A stretch of DNA of 64,000 nucleotides from Candidatus Villigracilis saccharophilus (GCA_016709305.1 JADJNA010000048.1:124001-188000); one strand, 5' to 3'; shown: positions 44,995 to 53,975, numbered from the stretch's first letter. Numbers and translations are program-made. Notes: a model not told the origin generated them from the sequence alone.

Positions 44995-46287
44995 ATGTAT
45001 TTAAAAGGCAGTAAATGGAGTATGAACCGCAGGCGCAAGCGTCCCAACTGGTTCCGGATTATCATCTTAAGTTTGCTGGTGCTTGGCGGGGCGTATCTAA
45101 ACCGATTTGTCATTCCGAACCAGCCGCAATTTGGTGTTCCCTCACCGACGCCCACGCGCGCGCCGGAATCGTTCATCACCGAGGCGCAGGAATATTTCGA
45201 GCAGGGCAAATTGATCCCTGCGATCGCATCCTATAACCAGGCGATTGTGTCCAATCCGAACGACCCGGCCGTGTATGTGGCGCTGGCGCGTGTACAGGTT
45301 TTTGCTGGCCAATATAAAGAGGCGCAAGCCAGCGCGGAAAGCGCCTTGTTGTTGAATAACGATAATTCCATGGCGCACGCCGTGCTGGCATGGGCGCTGG
45401 ATTTTCAGGGAAAATATACTGAGGCTTTATCCAGTATTACCCGCGCTCTCGAATTGGATCCGAATAACGCCATTGCCCATGCGTATTATGTCGAGATCCT
45501 TGTAGATGCTTCTTCTAACGATGTCGGTCCCGTTGATGCGGTTGAAAAAGCCATTGAAGAATCAAATGTCGCCATTGCGTTGGACCCCAATGCGTTGGAA
45601 ACGCGCCGCGCACGCGGGTATATTTTGGAAAATACCGGCAATTATGAAGAAGCCATTCGCGAATACAAAGAGGCGCTAAAAGTAAACGGTAAGATCGCCG
45701 ATCTTTATCTCGCGCTTGGACGCAATTATCGTATTCTTGGTATTTATGATGAGGCGATCTCAGCTTTCACAGATGCCAATGCGCTTAATCCGGAAGACCC
45801 CATGCCGGATCTCTTGCTCTCGCGCACTTATGCTACGATCGGTAAATATGCTCAGGCCATGCAGCATGCCGAGTCCGCTGTCGGCGATAACCCGTCGGAT
45901 ACAAACCTGCGCGGTAATCTTGGCGTCATGTACTATCACAATGCCTACTTTGAGGAATCTGTCGCAGAATTAAGCTATGTCGTTAATGGCGGCTTGACTG
46001 AAGAAGGCCTGCAATTGGACGCGATCAACCTTGCTCCCAACTCTCCGCGTGTTGTGGAATATTATTCCATATATGGTTTCTCACTCTCGCGTTTGAATCG
46101 ATGCGGCGAAGCTTTGCAGATCGCGCAGACCTTACTCGGGCGGATTCCTGACAATGAAGTGACCACGGAAAATGCCAATGCGATCATCACCCGGTGTCAG
46201 GAAAATCTTATCCAAACTCCCGAGCCGCTTCCCGTGTCGCCCGAGCCTGTTCCTACATCGACGGGTACTCCCACCCCCGCACCATGA
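44995..46287 (+). CDS. Membrane-anchored TPR protein
   Basis: About 430 residues. A basic N-terminus and one helix (WFRIIILSLLVLGGAYL) are followed by PSPTPTRAPESF and then some eight tetratricopeptide repeats (for example YTEALSSITRALELDPNNA and YDEAISAFTDANALNPEDP). The C-terminus is Pro/Thr rich. The TPR part should lie outside the membrane if the N-terminus is cytoplasmic. The start may instead be ATG 45022. It overlaps the next TPR gene by ATGA. Probably a scaffold for protein assembly; no partner can be named. Confidence 0.8.
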   Translation: MYLKGSKWSMNRRRKRPNWFRIIILSLLVLGGAYLNRFVIPNQPQFGVPSPTPTRAPESFITEAQEYFEQGKLIPAIASYNQAIVSNPNDPAVYVALARVQVFAGQYKEAQASAESALLLNNDNSMAHAVLAWALDFQGKYTEALSSITRALELDPNNAIAHAYYVEILVDASSNDVGPVDAVEKAIEESNVAIALDPNALETRRARGYILENTGNYEEAIREYKEALKVNGKIADLYLALGRNYRILGIYDEAISAFTDANALNPEDPMPDLLLSRTYATIGKYAQAMQHAESAVGDNPSDTNLRGNLGVMYYHNAYFEESVAELSYVVNGGLTEEGLQLDAINLAPNSPRVVEYYSIYGFSLSRLNRCGEALQIAQTLLGRIPDNEVTTENANAIITRCQENLIQTPEPLPVSPEPVPTSTGTPTPAP

Positions 46288-47732
46288 ACATTTATCAGAA
46301 ACGCAATTTGTTCCGCCGTCGTGACGAGTTCAATGTGTATCGCATGTTCTTCTGGATCGTTTTGATCCTGGGCGGGATATGGTTGATCCGCTCTGTACAG
46401 ATGGGGGACGTAAAGCCGTTATTCCTGCCGACCGCCACGCCCACACGCTTTGCGGAATCCTATGCGTTGGAAGGTGATGCTCAATTTACATCGGGTCAAT
46501 TGGAGGATGTAAAAGATGAAAATGGAGTCGTTATCTCAACTGGGGCCATTAGTGCTTATCTTCAAGCCGTAAAGGTCGATCCTAATAACGCACAGGTCTG
46601 GGCGCAGCTTGCGCGTGTGCAAACGTATTCCTCAGCCATGCTTGTAAATCTTGAAGAAAGGAAAGCGCGTCTTGCTGAAGCGCTTGAATCTGCTCAAAAG
46701 GCAGTCGCGCTTGCTCCTGATGACAGTTATGCGCATGCCATCCATGCGTTTGCGTTGGATTGGAATGCCAATTCGATTCTGGTTACAGATCCGCGCGCCA
46801 TTCAAAAATTATTGGCTGAGGCGGAGAATGAGGCTGCGCGCGCTTTGCAGTTGGATAACTCCAACACCCTTGCACTGGCATTCTCCGCTGAGATTTTGGT
46901 TGATCAGCAAAAATGGACACAGGCGCAGCAAAATATTGAGAAAGCCCTCGCCAACGATGCTTCATTGATGGATGTGCATCGTGTTAATGCGTATGTGATG
47001 GAGTCTTTGGGCGAGTACGCGCTTGCAATTGAAGCCTATGACCGAGCCATTGAAATTGCGCCAAACCTGACATTTCTTCATCTTTATGCCGGGGCCAATT
47101 ACCGCCGCCTTGCATTTGACAGTCCCAATGAAGAAGTTCAGACCCAGCTATATGAAAAGTCACTCGAATATTTTTCGCAGGCAGCGCGTATCAATACACA
47201 ATTGAATATCAAAGACCCTGTTCCATATATTTCGATCGCAAAAACGTATTCGCAGATGGGGCAGTTTTTTATTGCCATTCGTAATGTGCAAAGAACGATC
47301 GAATTCCAGCCCGATAAAGCCGAGTTTTATGGCGAGTTGGGTGTGCTGTATCACAAGAACCGCAATTATGAAACTGGCATCCTGGCGCTTGAGTGTGCTG
47401 TGCGCGGGTGTAGTGCGGAAAAATCCTGCCCTGCGCGTGGAGATTGCGGCCCGAATGATGTCAAGGCAGATGTGGTGGGGCTTCCGCTCAATGGGGTTAC
47501 GGTCTATTATTATGATATTTATGCTTCTGAATTGGCAGCGTTGAGCACTCCCAAGAAAAACTATTGCGAAGAAGCGTTGGCTGTTGCTGCAGAGATCGAA
47601 GCCTCGGAATATGACAACGACCCCAATATTGCCGCGGATATTGTTGTTGTGCGCAATATTTGCAGCGATATTGAAGCGCCAGCGGCCACGGGTGACCCAG
47701 CGACAGGCGGTACACCAACTGCTGCTCCATAG
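46284..47732 (+). CDS. Membrane-anchored TPR protein (second)
   Basis: About 482 residues. It has the same layout: one helix (MFFWIVLILGGIWLIRSV), the motif PTATPTRFAESY, then TPR repeats such as LGEYALAIEAYDRAIEIAP and MGQFFIAIRNVQRTIEFQP. It differs by a Cys-rich insert (VRGCSAEKSCPARGDCGP) that could form disulfides outside the cell. The true start is the ATG at 46284, which overlaps the previous stop; the frame is open further upstream without ribosome-site support. Its end is 96 bases before the groES promoter. Confidence 0.82.
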   Translation: MNIYQKRNLFRRRDEFNVYRMFFWIVLILGGIWLIRSVQMGDVKPLFLPTATPTRFAESYALEGDAQFTSGQLEDVKDENGVVISTGAISAYLQAVKVDPNNAQVWAQLARVQTYSSAMLVNLEERKARLAEALESAQKAVALAPDDSYAHAIHAFALDWNANSILVTDPRAIQKLLAEAENEAARALQLDNSNTLALAFSAEILVDQQKWTQAQQNIEKALANDASLMDVHRVNAYVMESLGEYALAIEAYDRAIEIAPNLTFLHLYAGANYRRLAFDSPNEEVQTQLYEKSLEYFSQAARINTQLNIKDPVPYISIAKTYSQMGQFFIAIRNVQRTIEFQPDKAEFYGELGVLYHKNRNYETGILALECAVRGCSAEKSCPARGDCGPNDVKADVVGLPLNGVTVYYYDIYASELAALSTPKKNYCEEALAVAAEIEASEYDNDPNIAADIVVVRNICSDIEAPAATGDPATGGTPTAAP

Positions 47733-47827
47733 TGTAGGTTGTACAGACGGGGGAACGCAAGTATCACCAGGCCAGGTTGATTTCTTTCCAAACGCATCAG
47801 AGTTTTGTAAGAATTTATACAATCCCC

Positions 47828-47856
47828 TTGACGCTGCCTGTAGAAGTAGGTAATAT
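47828..47856 (+). promoter_or_regulatory. groES-groEL sigma-70 promoter
   Basis: TTGACG (47828-47833), a 17-base spacer and TAATAT (47851-47856). It is directly followed by the CIRCE operator, so a bound HrcA repressor would cover the transcription start. Confidence 0.8.
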
Positions 47857-47860
47857 TGAA

Positions 47861-47887
47861 TTAGCACTCGGGCTTGTTGAGTGCTAA
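47861..47887. promoter_or_regulatory. CIRCE operator (HrcA binding site)
   Basis: TTAGCACTC, nine bases, GAGTGCTAA: an exact match to the CIRCE consensus. It lies between promoter and groES, so the operon should be repressed by HrcA and induced by heat or unfolded protein. hrcA is not in this window. Confidence 0.95.
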
Positions 47888-47935
47888 AAACGTGATTATT
47901 AAAAATAACCCCAAATCCATTATAGGAGACAAGAA

Positions 47936-48232
47936 ATGGCAAAAACATCATTCAAACCTTTGGGCGCTCGTGTGCTCATCGAGACAGTTGAACAGGAAGA
48001 GATTACCGCTGGTGGAATCGTCCTCCCCGAAACCGCAAAAGAAAAACCCCAACAGGGTAAAGTATTGGCCGCCGGCCCTGGTGACCGCAATGACAAGGGC
48101 GAACGCGTTGCCATGGATGTGAAAGTTGGCGATATCGTACTCTTCGCCAAATATTCTGGCACCGAAGTCAAAATGGATGGCAAGAAATTGCTCATCATGC
48201 GCGAGAGTGATCTTCTCGGTATTGTCGGTTAA
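47936..48232 (+). CDS. groS: Co-chaperonin GroES
   Basis: 98 residues, typical length. FKPLGARVLIETVEQEE is the N-terminal strand, GGIVLPETAKEKPQQG the mobile loop that binds GroEL, and VGDIVLFAKYSGTEVK the roof region. AGGAG precedes the ATG. It caps the GroEL cavity. It is 32 bases upstream of groEL, in the usual operon. Confidence 0.98.
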   Translation: MAKTSFKPLGARVLIETVEQEEITAGGIVLPETAKEKPQQGKVLAAGPGDRNDKGERVAMDVKVGDIVLFAKYSGTEVKMDGKKLLIMRESDLLGIVG

Positions 48233-48264
48233 TCCCAAACTACACAAATTAAGGAAGTATTACT

Positions 48265-49929
48265 ATGGCTGCTAAACAAATTATATTTTCAGAAGATGCC
48301 CGCCGCAAGCTTAAGAACGGCATGACTGTTGTTGCGAATGCTGTTTCCGCAACCCTTGGACCGAAAGGCCGCAATGTTGCAATCGACCGCAAGTTCGGCT
48401 CCCCCACCATCACTCACGACGGTGTTTCCGTCGCGAAAGAAATTGAACTCGAAGATCCGTTTGAGAACATGGGAGCTCAGCTTCTTAAGGAAGCCGCCCA
48501 GAAGACCAATGATATCGCCGGTGATGGTACAACCACCTCCACCGTTTTGGCTTATGCCATCGTCACCGAAGGTTTGAAGGCTCTCGAAGCCGGTTACAAC
48601 CCAATGCTCCTCAAGAAGGGTATTGAGCTTGCCACCGAAACCATCGTGATCGAACTCAAGAAGAATTCCACAAAGATCGACACCCGTGAAGAAATCGCTT
48701 CTGTGGCAACCAACTCCGCTGCTGATGTTGAAGTTGGCGAATTGATCGCAGACGTGATGGACAAGGTCGGCAAAGACGGCGTCATCACCGTTGAAGAATC
48801 CAAGACCATGCAGTTCGAAACCGAATTCGTCGAAGGTATGCAGTTCGACCGCGGTTACATCTCGCCCTACTTCATCACCAACGGCGACCAGATGGAAGCC
48901 CAGATCAACGACGCCTATGTCCTGGTCTATGACAAGAAGATTTCTGCCGCACAGGACATCGTTCCTTTGCTCGAGAAACTCGTCCAGCTCGGCAAGCGCG
49001 AACTCGTCATCATCGCTGAAGATATCGACGGCGAAGCGATTGCCACCCTCATCCTGAACAAGATCCGCGGTATGTTGAACGTGCTCGCCATCAAAGCCCC
49101 CGGCTTTGGCGATCGCCGCAAGGCCATGCTGCAGGATATCGCCGCCCTGACTGGCGGACAGGTCATCTCGGAAGAGACCGGCCGCAAGCTCGAAACCGCC
49201 ACCGTTCAGGATCTCGGCCGCGCTGAGAAGGTTGTCTCTGACAAAGAGAACACCACCATTATCGGCGGCAAAGGCAAGAAGGGTGATATCGAAGCCCGCA
49301 TCAAGGAAATCCGCATCGAGATCGACAAGAGCACCAGCGATTACGACAAGGAAAAACTTCAGGAACGTCTTGCCAAGCTCAGCGGTGGTGTCGCCATCAT
49401 CCGCGTAGGCGCCGCGACCGAAACTGAAATGAAAGAGAAGAAGCACCGCGTTGAAGATGCCCTCTCAGCCGCCCGCGCCGCTGTCGAAGAAGGCATCGTC
49501 CCTGGTGGCGAAATCTCCCTCATCAATGCTGCCAACAAACTTGATAAACTCGCCAAGGCGCACGCCGAAGACGAGAACGAAGAGATCAAGGTCGGCATCA
49601 ACATTGTCAAGAAGGCGCTCGAAGCCCCGATCCGCAAACTGGCTTCAAACGCTGGACAGGATGGCTCCGTCATCATCGACACCGTCCGCCGCACTGCCGC
49701 CGAGAAGAAGAACACAAACATCGGCTACAATGTGCTCACCGGCGAATACACTGACATGATCAAAGCTGGCGTCATCGACCCGGTCAAAGTTGTGCGTGGC
49801 GCTCTTGAGAACGCTGCCTCCATCGCCGCGATGATCCTCACCACTGATGTGTTGATCACCGATGTGCCTGCGAAGGAAAACGCTCCTGCCATGCCTCCTG
49901 GTGGTGGTATGGGCGGTATGGATTACTAA
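48265..49929 (+). CDS. groL: Chaperonin GroEL
   Basis: 554 residues. ATLGPKGRNVAIDRKFGSP and the ATPase signature AGDGTTTSTVLAYAIV are present, with the later AAVEEGIVPGGEISL and the Gly/Met-rich C-terminus GGGMGGMDY. It forms the double-ring folding chamber with GroES. It follows groES with AAGGAAG as ribosome site and is controlled by the CIRCE promoter. Nothing unusual apart from strong use of C-ending codons, as expected for a highly expressed gene. Confidence 0.98.
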   Translation: MAAKQIIFSEDARRKLKNGMTVVANAVSATLGPKGRNVAIDRKFGSPTITHDGVSVAKEIELEDPFENMGAQLLKEAAQKTNDIAGDGTTTSTVLAYAIVTEGLKALEAGYNPMLLKKGIELATETIVIELKKNSTKIDTREEIASVATNSAADVEVGELIADVMDKVGKDGVITVEESKTMQFETEFVEGMQFDRGYISPYFITNGDQMEAQINDAYVLVYDKKISAAQDIVPLLEKLVQLGKRELVIIAEDIDGEAIATLILNKIRGMLNVLAIKAPGFGDRRKAMLQDIAALTGGQVISEETGRKLETATVQDLGRAEKVVSDKENTTIIGGKGKKGDIEARIKEIRIEIDKSTSDYDKEKLQERLAKLSGGVAIIRVGAATETEMKEKKHRVEDALSAARAAVEEGIVPGGEISLINAANKLDKLAKAHAEDENEEIKVGINIVKKALEAPIRKLASNAGQDGSVIIDTVRRTAAEKKNTNIGYNVLTGEYTDMIKAGVIDPVKVVRGALENAASIAAMILTTDVLITDVPAKENAPAMPPGGGMGGMDY

Positions 49930-49952
49930 ATCCTACCTACCAAAAGTATTTG

Positions 49953-49981
49953 TTCGAGGCAGGTCTCAGACCTGCCTCGAA
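49953..49981. repeat. Palindrome after groEL, possible terminator
   Basis: TTCGAGGCAGGTC, a 3-base TCA-type centre and the reverse complement, followed by TATTTTAAG. It lies 23 bases after the groEL stop. Its arms resemble the intergenic palindrome class, so it may be a repeat that also ends transcription. Confidence 0.6.
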
Positions 49982-49994
49982 TATTTTAAGTTGG

Positions 49995-50000
49995 TATAAT
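49995..50000 (+). promoter_or_regulatory. Possible -10 box of the foldase gene
   Basis: A consensus TATAAT ends 7 bases before the ATG at 50008, with no ribosome site between. Transcription would start at or beside the ATG, which suggests a leaderless mRNA. No good -35 is seen. Confidence 0.4.
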
Positions 50001-50007
50001 TTCGACG

Positions 50008-50928
50008 ATGTTTTCACACACCTATTTAAAAAAGAATTCGGATGTCTTAAGACACCTCCGAAGTCTTCTGATGATATTTATTCTTGCTTTGGGGGTAGGC
50101 GCCTGTGCCCCCTCTCTGGCCTCGAGTACGCCCACTCTCCAGCCTCCGACTGCTACCCCTTTACCTCCTACTGCCACTCCCGTGCCTTCAGTTGCGAGTG
50201 TAAATGGCGTCGATATTACTGCGGCAGAATTTCAAGCTGAACTCGACCGTTATAAATCGGCGCAAACTGCGCTTGGAATTACGATCACGGATGAAGAAGC
50301 GAATAAAGTTGTGCTCGAAGATATGATCTCCCAGGTCTTGTTGGCGCAAGCCGCAAGGGAAGCAAATTTCAATTTGACAGAATCAGACCTGCAGTCAAGA
50401 GTGGATGCGCTTGCGGCGGATATTGGCGGGGCGGAGGCTTTATTGGCGTGGCAGTCCTCTCATGGGTATGACGATGTTTCCTTCCGCACTGCGTTGAAAC
50501 GCGCGGCCGAAGCGGCATGGATGCGTGACAAAATCATTGCGGACGTGCCAACCTCCATGGAACAAATTCACCTGCGCCAGATTTTGACCTATAATGAGGC
50601 GGATGCGCGCAACGCATTGGAACAATTAAACAATGGCGCTGATTTTAATGAACTTGCCGCGTTCTATGATTCCATTACACTTGGTGAGTTAGGCTGGGTA
50701 CCGCGCGGTTATTTGCTGGATGCAAAGGCTGAGGAAGCGGTCTTTGCCTTGCAGACGGGCTTGTATAGTGACGTGATCGCAACTGATGCCGGCTTTCATA
50801 TTTTCAAGGCTCTTGACCGTGCCGAACATGTGCTTACCCCCGATGCATTGTTGGTCGTCCAGGAGATGGCAGTCAAAAACTGGCTTGTTGACAAACGTTC
50901 GCAAAGCGATATTATTTTGGCCCCGTAG
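50008..50928 (+). CDS. Parvulin-like peptidyl-prolyl isomerase lipoprotein (SurA/PrsA type)
   Basis: 306 residues. Lipobox LGVGAC, a Thr/Pro linker, then a SurA-N-like helical domain (VNGVDITAAEFQAEL, LEDMISQVLLAQAAREA) and a parvulin core: QIHLRQILTYNEADARNALE, LGELGWVPRGYLL and SDVIATDAGFHIFKAL. It should help fold exported proteins on the outer face of the membrane. It is next to groEL but with its own promoter. Confidence 0.85.
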   Translation: MFSHTYLKKNSDVLRHLRSLLMIFILALGVGACAPSLASSTPTLQPPTATPLPPTATPVPSVASVNGVDITAAEFQAELDRYKSAQTALGITITDEEANKVVLEDMISQVLLAQAAREANFNLTESDLQSRVDALAADIGGAEALLAWQSSHGYDDVSFRTALKRAAEAAWMRDKIIADVPTSMEQIHLRQILTYNEADARNALEQLNNGADFNELAAFYDSITLGELGWVPRGYLLDAKAEEAVFALQTGLYSDVIATDAGFHIFKALDRAEHVLTPDALLVVQEMAVKNWLVDKRSQSDIILAP

Positions 50929-50966
50929 GAAATTCATTAATATCAGTGATTGTTTGGAGTTTCATA

Positions 50967-51704
50967 ATGAGCAAATATGATTACAACTACGAAGAAAAAT
51001 CCGCCCCAAAGAAAAGATCCAGGCTTGAGCTGTGGGATGTGTTGAGTATTGTCACACTTCTGATTACGGTTGGTATTGGTGTATATTTTGTGTGGCTATT
51101 TCTCTTTCCCACCTCCCGTTTAAATCCATTTCCTCCGCTGGATGTATTTGATCCGAATGTGATTCCAACAGAAACGATCACCCCCATAATTTTGGAACCA
51201 ACCTGGACGCCAACTCTTGAGGATGTGACTGAGACACCGACTCTGCTGCCGACCTTCACTTTGGAGCCTTCGCCCACGCCTTTCTCTCTTGTTCCCCCGA
51301 CAAAGACTCCCACGATAACACCCACGCCGAAAGCTCCCTTCTCCGCTACCGTGACTTATATCGATAGTACCATTATCCACCCGGATTCAGCTTGTAACTG
51401 GCAAGGGATCGGGGGAACGATTGTAGACTCTAATAATGCGGATATGTTAAGAATGACGATCCGTCTGGTGGGTGTCTACAACCGAAAAGCAAAGAATGAA
51501 TTGACGGTCAGCAGTATCGCTCCCGCTTACGGCAAATCTGGTTTTGAATTCTTCCTCGGTACGGTTCCGATCTCCTCCACAGGCGAACTATATATTCAAA
51601 TCCTTGATCAGGCTGGACTGCCGTTATCCAACAATATATATATTGACACTTTTAACGATTGTTCCAAGAATTTGGTGCTGGTGCGTTTCAAGAAGAATCC
51701 GTGA
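50967..51704 (+). CDS. Single-pass membrane protein with Thr/Pro linker and unknown C-terminal domain
   Basis: About 245 residues. One helix (WDVLSIVTLLITVGIGVYFV), a long Thr/Pro linker (TWTPTLEDVTETPT and similar) and a C-terminal domain of about 100 residues (DSACNWQGIGGTIVDSN, GKSGFEFFLGTVPIS, NDCSKNLVLVRF) with two Cys. It lacks the four-Trp NBR1 signature. The domain looks beta-rich but I cannot name it. ATG 50967 is preferred to the earlier alternative codon. It ends at a strong shared terminator. Confidence 0.7.
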   Translation: MSKYDYNYEEKSAPKKRSRLELWDVLSIVTLLITVGIGVYFVWLFLFPTSRLNPFPPLDVFDPNVIPTETITPIILEPTWTPTLEDVTETPTLLPTFTLEPSPTPFSLVPPTKTPTITPTPKAPFSATVTYIDSTIIHPDSACNWQGIGGTIVDSNNADMLRMTIRLVGVYNRKAKNELTVSSIAPAYGKSGFEFFLGTVPISSTGELYIQILDQAGLPLSNNIYIDTFNDCSKNLVLVRFKKNP

Positions 51705-51723
51705 ATTTGAGAAAATGAGATAT

Positions 51724-51756
51724 AAAAAATCCGACGCAATGTGCGTCGGATTTTTT
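51724..51756. terminator. Bidirectional rho-independent terminator
   Basis: AAAAAATCCGACGCA, a 3-base loop and its exact complement ending in TTTTTT. A-run and T-run on both sides serve the + strand gene at 50967 and the minus strand ilvE. Confidence 0.9.
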
Positions 51757-51772
51757 ATTTTCCCAGCGTGTC

Positions 51773-52690
51773 TTATACTTCCAGGTTCCAATCTTTATAT
51801 TTCGGATGTTTTGCGCGGACAACATTGTCGAACAACGCGCGCAATTTTGCTGTGACTGGTCCCATCACGCCGCTGCCGATGGGGCGGTAGTCCACTTTGG
51901 TCGCGGCGACAATTTGGGCGGCTGTGCCGGTCATGAATAATTCTTCCGCGATGAACACCTCGGTTCGGTCAATCGAACGCTCCACCACTTCAAGCCCGAG
52001 TTCATTCCGAGCCAGTTCCATGACACTGCGGCGGGTGATGCCTTCAAGGATGTTATCCGTGGAAGGCGGTGTGACCAAAATCCCGTCACGCACCATAAAG
52101 ATATTCATTGCGGAGCCTTCAGATACATGCCCATTGCTGTCCAGCACGATCGCTTCGTCAAAGCCTGCGCGGTTCGCGTCTGTTTTTATCAAGGCTGAGT
52201 TTGCATAAGCCCCGGCTATCTTGCCGCGCGCAGGGATGACGTTGTCATCAATACGCCGCCAGGATGAAAAGGTCAGGTGCGCGCCCGCGTCGTTCTTTAC
52301 ATATTTCTCAAAAGCCATCACGAACATCGAAAATTCATCGCGCAGATCATGCAGTCGCACGCCGATGCCCATGTCCGCTTTGTAGATGGTGGGGCGCAGG
52401 TAGATATCCTCCTGCCAATTGTCTGTCCGCAAAAGATCGAGTGTGATCTGGATCAACCCTGCTTCATCATACGGGATGTTCATTGCCATCATGCGCGCCG
52501 AATTTAAAAGGCGGTGATAATGATCGTAGGGACGAAAAACAAAGAGTCGGCCCTTTTCTTCGTTCCAGTATGCGCGCATTCCGCTGAACACAGCAGTGCC
52601 GTATAAAAAGCCATGTGTGGCTATGTTAATTTTCGCTTCGCTTAAAGGGACAATCTTTCCCTCAAAGAAGGCGTGCTTAGAAAGATCCAC
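51773..52690 (-). CDS. ilvE: Branched-chain amino acid aminotransferase
   Basis: About 305 residues of PLP fold type IV. FFEGKIVPLSEAKINIATHGF, RPTIYKADMGIGV, and EGSAMNIFMVRDGILVTPP with ILEGITRRSVMELA are family motifs; ELFMTGTAAQIVAATKVD ends the active site. The frame stays open further upstream, but GGAGG sits five bases before GTG 52690, giving MDLSKHAFFEGK, so this start is chosen. It transfers amino groups to the keto acids of leucine, isoleucine and valine. Confidence 0.93.
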   Translation of the reverse strand: MDLSKHAFFEGKIVPLSEAKINIATHGFLYGTAVFSGMRAYWNEEKGRLFVFRPYDHYHRLLNSARMMAMNIPYDEAGLIQITLDLLRTDNWQEDIYLRPTIYKADMGIGVRLHDLRDEFSMFVMAFEKYVKNDAGAHLTFSSWRRIDDNVIPARGKIAGAYANSALIKTDANRAGFDEAIVLDSNGHVSEGSAMNIFMVRDGILVTPPSTDNILEGITRRSVMELARNELGLEVVERSIDRTEVFIAEELFMTGTAAQIVAATKVDYRPIGSGVMGPVTAKLRALFDNVVRAKHPKYKDWNLEV

Positions 52691-52864
52691 TTGCACCTCC
52701 GGCAGGATAAATGGTGATGCGCTTGCTCGGAAATTATACCCGATTGACCGCGCCTCATTTTTTGCCCAGTCTGGTTCTGTCCCCAAACACATCCTTGACG
52801 GTTGGCGGATTCCCTCTTAAAATCTAATTCGATGTTTATCAAATTAGATTTACGGAAGTGAAGT

Positions 52865-53423
52865 ATGGATGCAAGCCCTGAAATGCTCGATTATATAAAA
52901 GCCATGTCCAACCCGGACCGATTGCGGATCATTGGTCTGCTATCGCAGGAACGCGCCACCCGCGCAGAGATAGCCGCGCGGCTGAACCTGTCGGTGAAGG
53001 ATTCGTTGACCCACCTCGGATTTCTTGAATTCGTAGGCGCTGTCAGCCAGACGGACGGCGTCTACATGTTGAACAACGACAGACTTGAATTGCTTGCGCG
53101 TGAAAAACTGGGGAGAGGAGCACTCCTCCTTTATTCCGTCCGAAGGATTGGATGAGCGAGCCAAAAAAATACTGAAAGCCCATCTCAACCCGGATGGAAG
53201 CATCAGGCAAATTCCTGCTCCGCCGAAACTGCAGGTGGTCCTGAATTACCTGGTCCAGTTCTTTGAGTTCAACACAAATTACACCGAGAAGGAAGTCAAT
53301 GCCATTTTGAAACGCTTTAACGAAGATACAGCAGGCCTGCGCCGTGACCTGGTGGATGCAAATCTACTGGCCCGCATTAGTGACGGCTCACGCTACTGGC
53401 GTGTGAATGAGGATTCCAAATGA
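52865..53423 (+). CDS. ArsR-type HTH regulator with DUF2087 domain (frameshifted)
   Basis: The 5' part (52865 to about 53105) is a winged-helix HTH: LDYIKAMSNPDRLRIIGLL and TRAEIAARLNLSVKDSLTHL. The 3' part (from about 53108 to 53423) is a DUF2087 domain: IRQIPAPPKLQVVLNYL and RFNEDTAGLRRDLVDANLL. Together they align with the intact gene next door, so this is one protein of about 185 residues with a one-base break at the A-run 53103-53107 or G-run 53110-53113. No metal-binding Cys motif is visible. Confidence 0.82.
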
Positions 53424-53974
53424 GCGATGAGGTTATCAGCTTCTTCAAGGTCTTTGCGGATGCGAACCGTTTGAAGATCGTTGGTCTGCTCGCCCGGCAG
53501 CCTTATAGCGTGGAGGAACTCGCCGCGCTGCTTGATCTAAAACCATCCACAGTGTCACATCACCTTTCGAAGCTGGCGCAGATCGGGCTGGTCAGTGCCA
53601 GGACGGAGAGTTACTACAACGTCTATCAACTGGATGAGAAAGCGCTGGAACTTAAATCGCGCGATCTTTTCTCACAGGAGAATCTGGCCGCTTCTGTCGC
53701 GGATGTGGATGCGGGTGCTTATGACAATAAAGTCGTCAAGGATTTTATCCGCAAGGATGGAAGCCTGAAAACGATCCCCGCCCAGCGAAAAAAACTGGAG
53801 GCTGTTTTACGCCATGTTGTGAAAGCGTTTGAGTTAAATAAAAGATATAGCGAGAAAAAGGTCAACGAGATATTAAGCCGGTATCATGAAGATACCGCCA
53901 GCCTAAGGCGCGAACTGGTCGGCTATGGATTGATGAAACGCGAAGGCGGGGGCGGGGAGTACTGGCGTGAGTAA
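53420..53974 (+). CDS. ArsR-type HTH regulator with DUF2087 domain
   Basis: 184 residues. The HTH is SVEELAALLDLKPSTVSHHLSKL after FADANRLKIVGLL. The C-terminal DUF2087 domain has LKTIPAQRKKLEAVLRHVV and RYHEDTASLRRELVGYGLM and ends in EYWRE. It lacks the ELCVCDL-type metal box, so it is probably not a metal sensor. The ATG overlaps the paralogue's stop by four bases (ATGA). The pair could form a heterodimer or be a recent duplication; target genes are unknown. Confidence 0.9.
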   Translation: MSDEVISFFKVFADANRLKIVGLLARQPYSVEELAALLDLKPSTVSHHLSKLAQIGLVSARTESYYNVYQLDEKALELKSRDLFSQENLAASVADVDAGAYDNKVVKDFIRKDGSLKTIPAQRKKLEAVLRHVVKAFELNKRYSEKKVNEILSRYHEDTASLRRELVGYGLMKREGGGGEYWRE

Positions 53975-53975
53975 T

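Noticed and set aside
47160..47951. A 263-codon minus strand frame over the second TPR gene and groES promoter
   Set aside because: It crosses the promoter and CIRCE element and is a shadow of the TPR frame.
48289..49446. A 385-codon open frame antisense to groEL
   Set aside because: It exactly mirrors groEL codon structure, has no recognisable domain or ribosome site, and groEL itself is certain. Codon bias of a highly expressed gene commonly opens the opposite frame.
50967..51704. Sixth NBR1-type protein
   Set aside because: It shares the Thr/Pro linker style but lacks the spaced Trp residues and lipobox.
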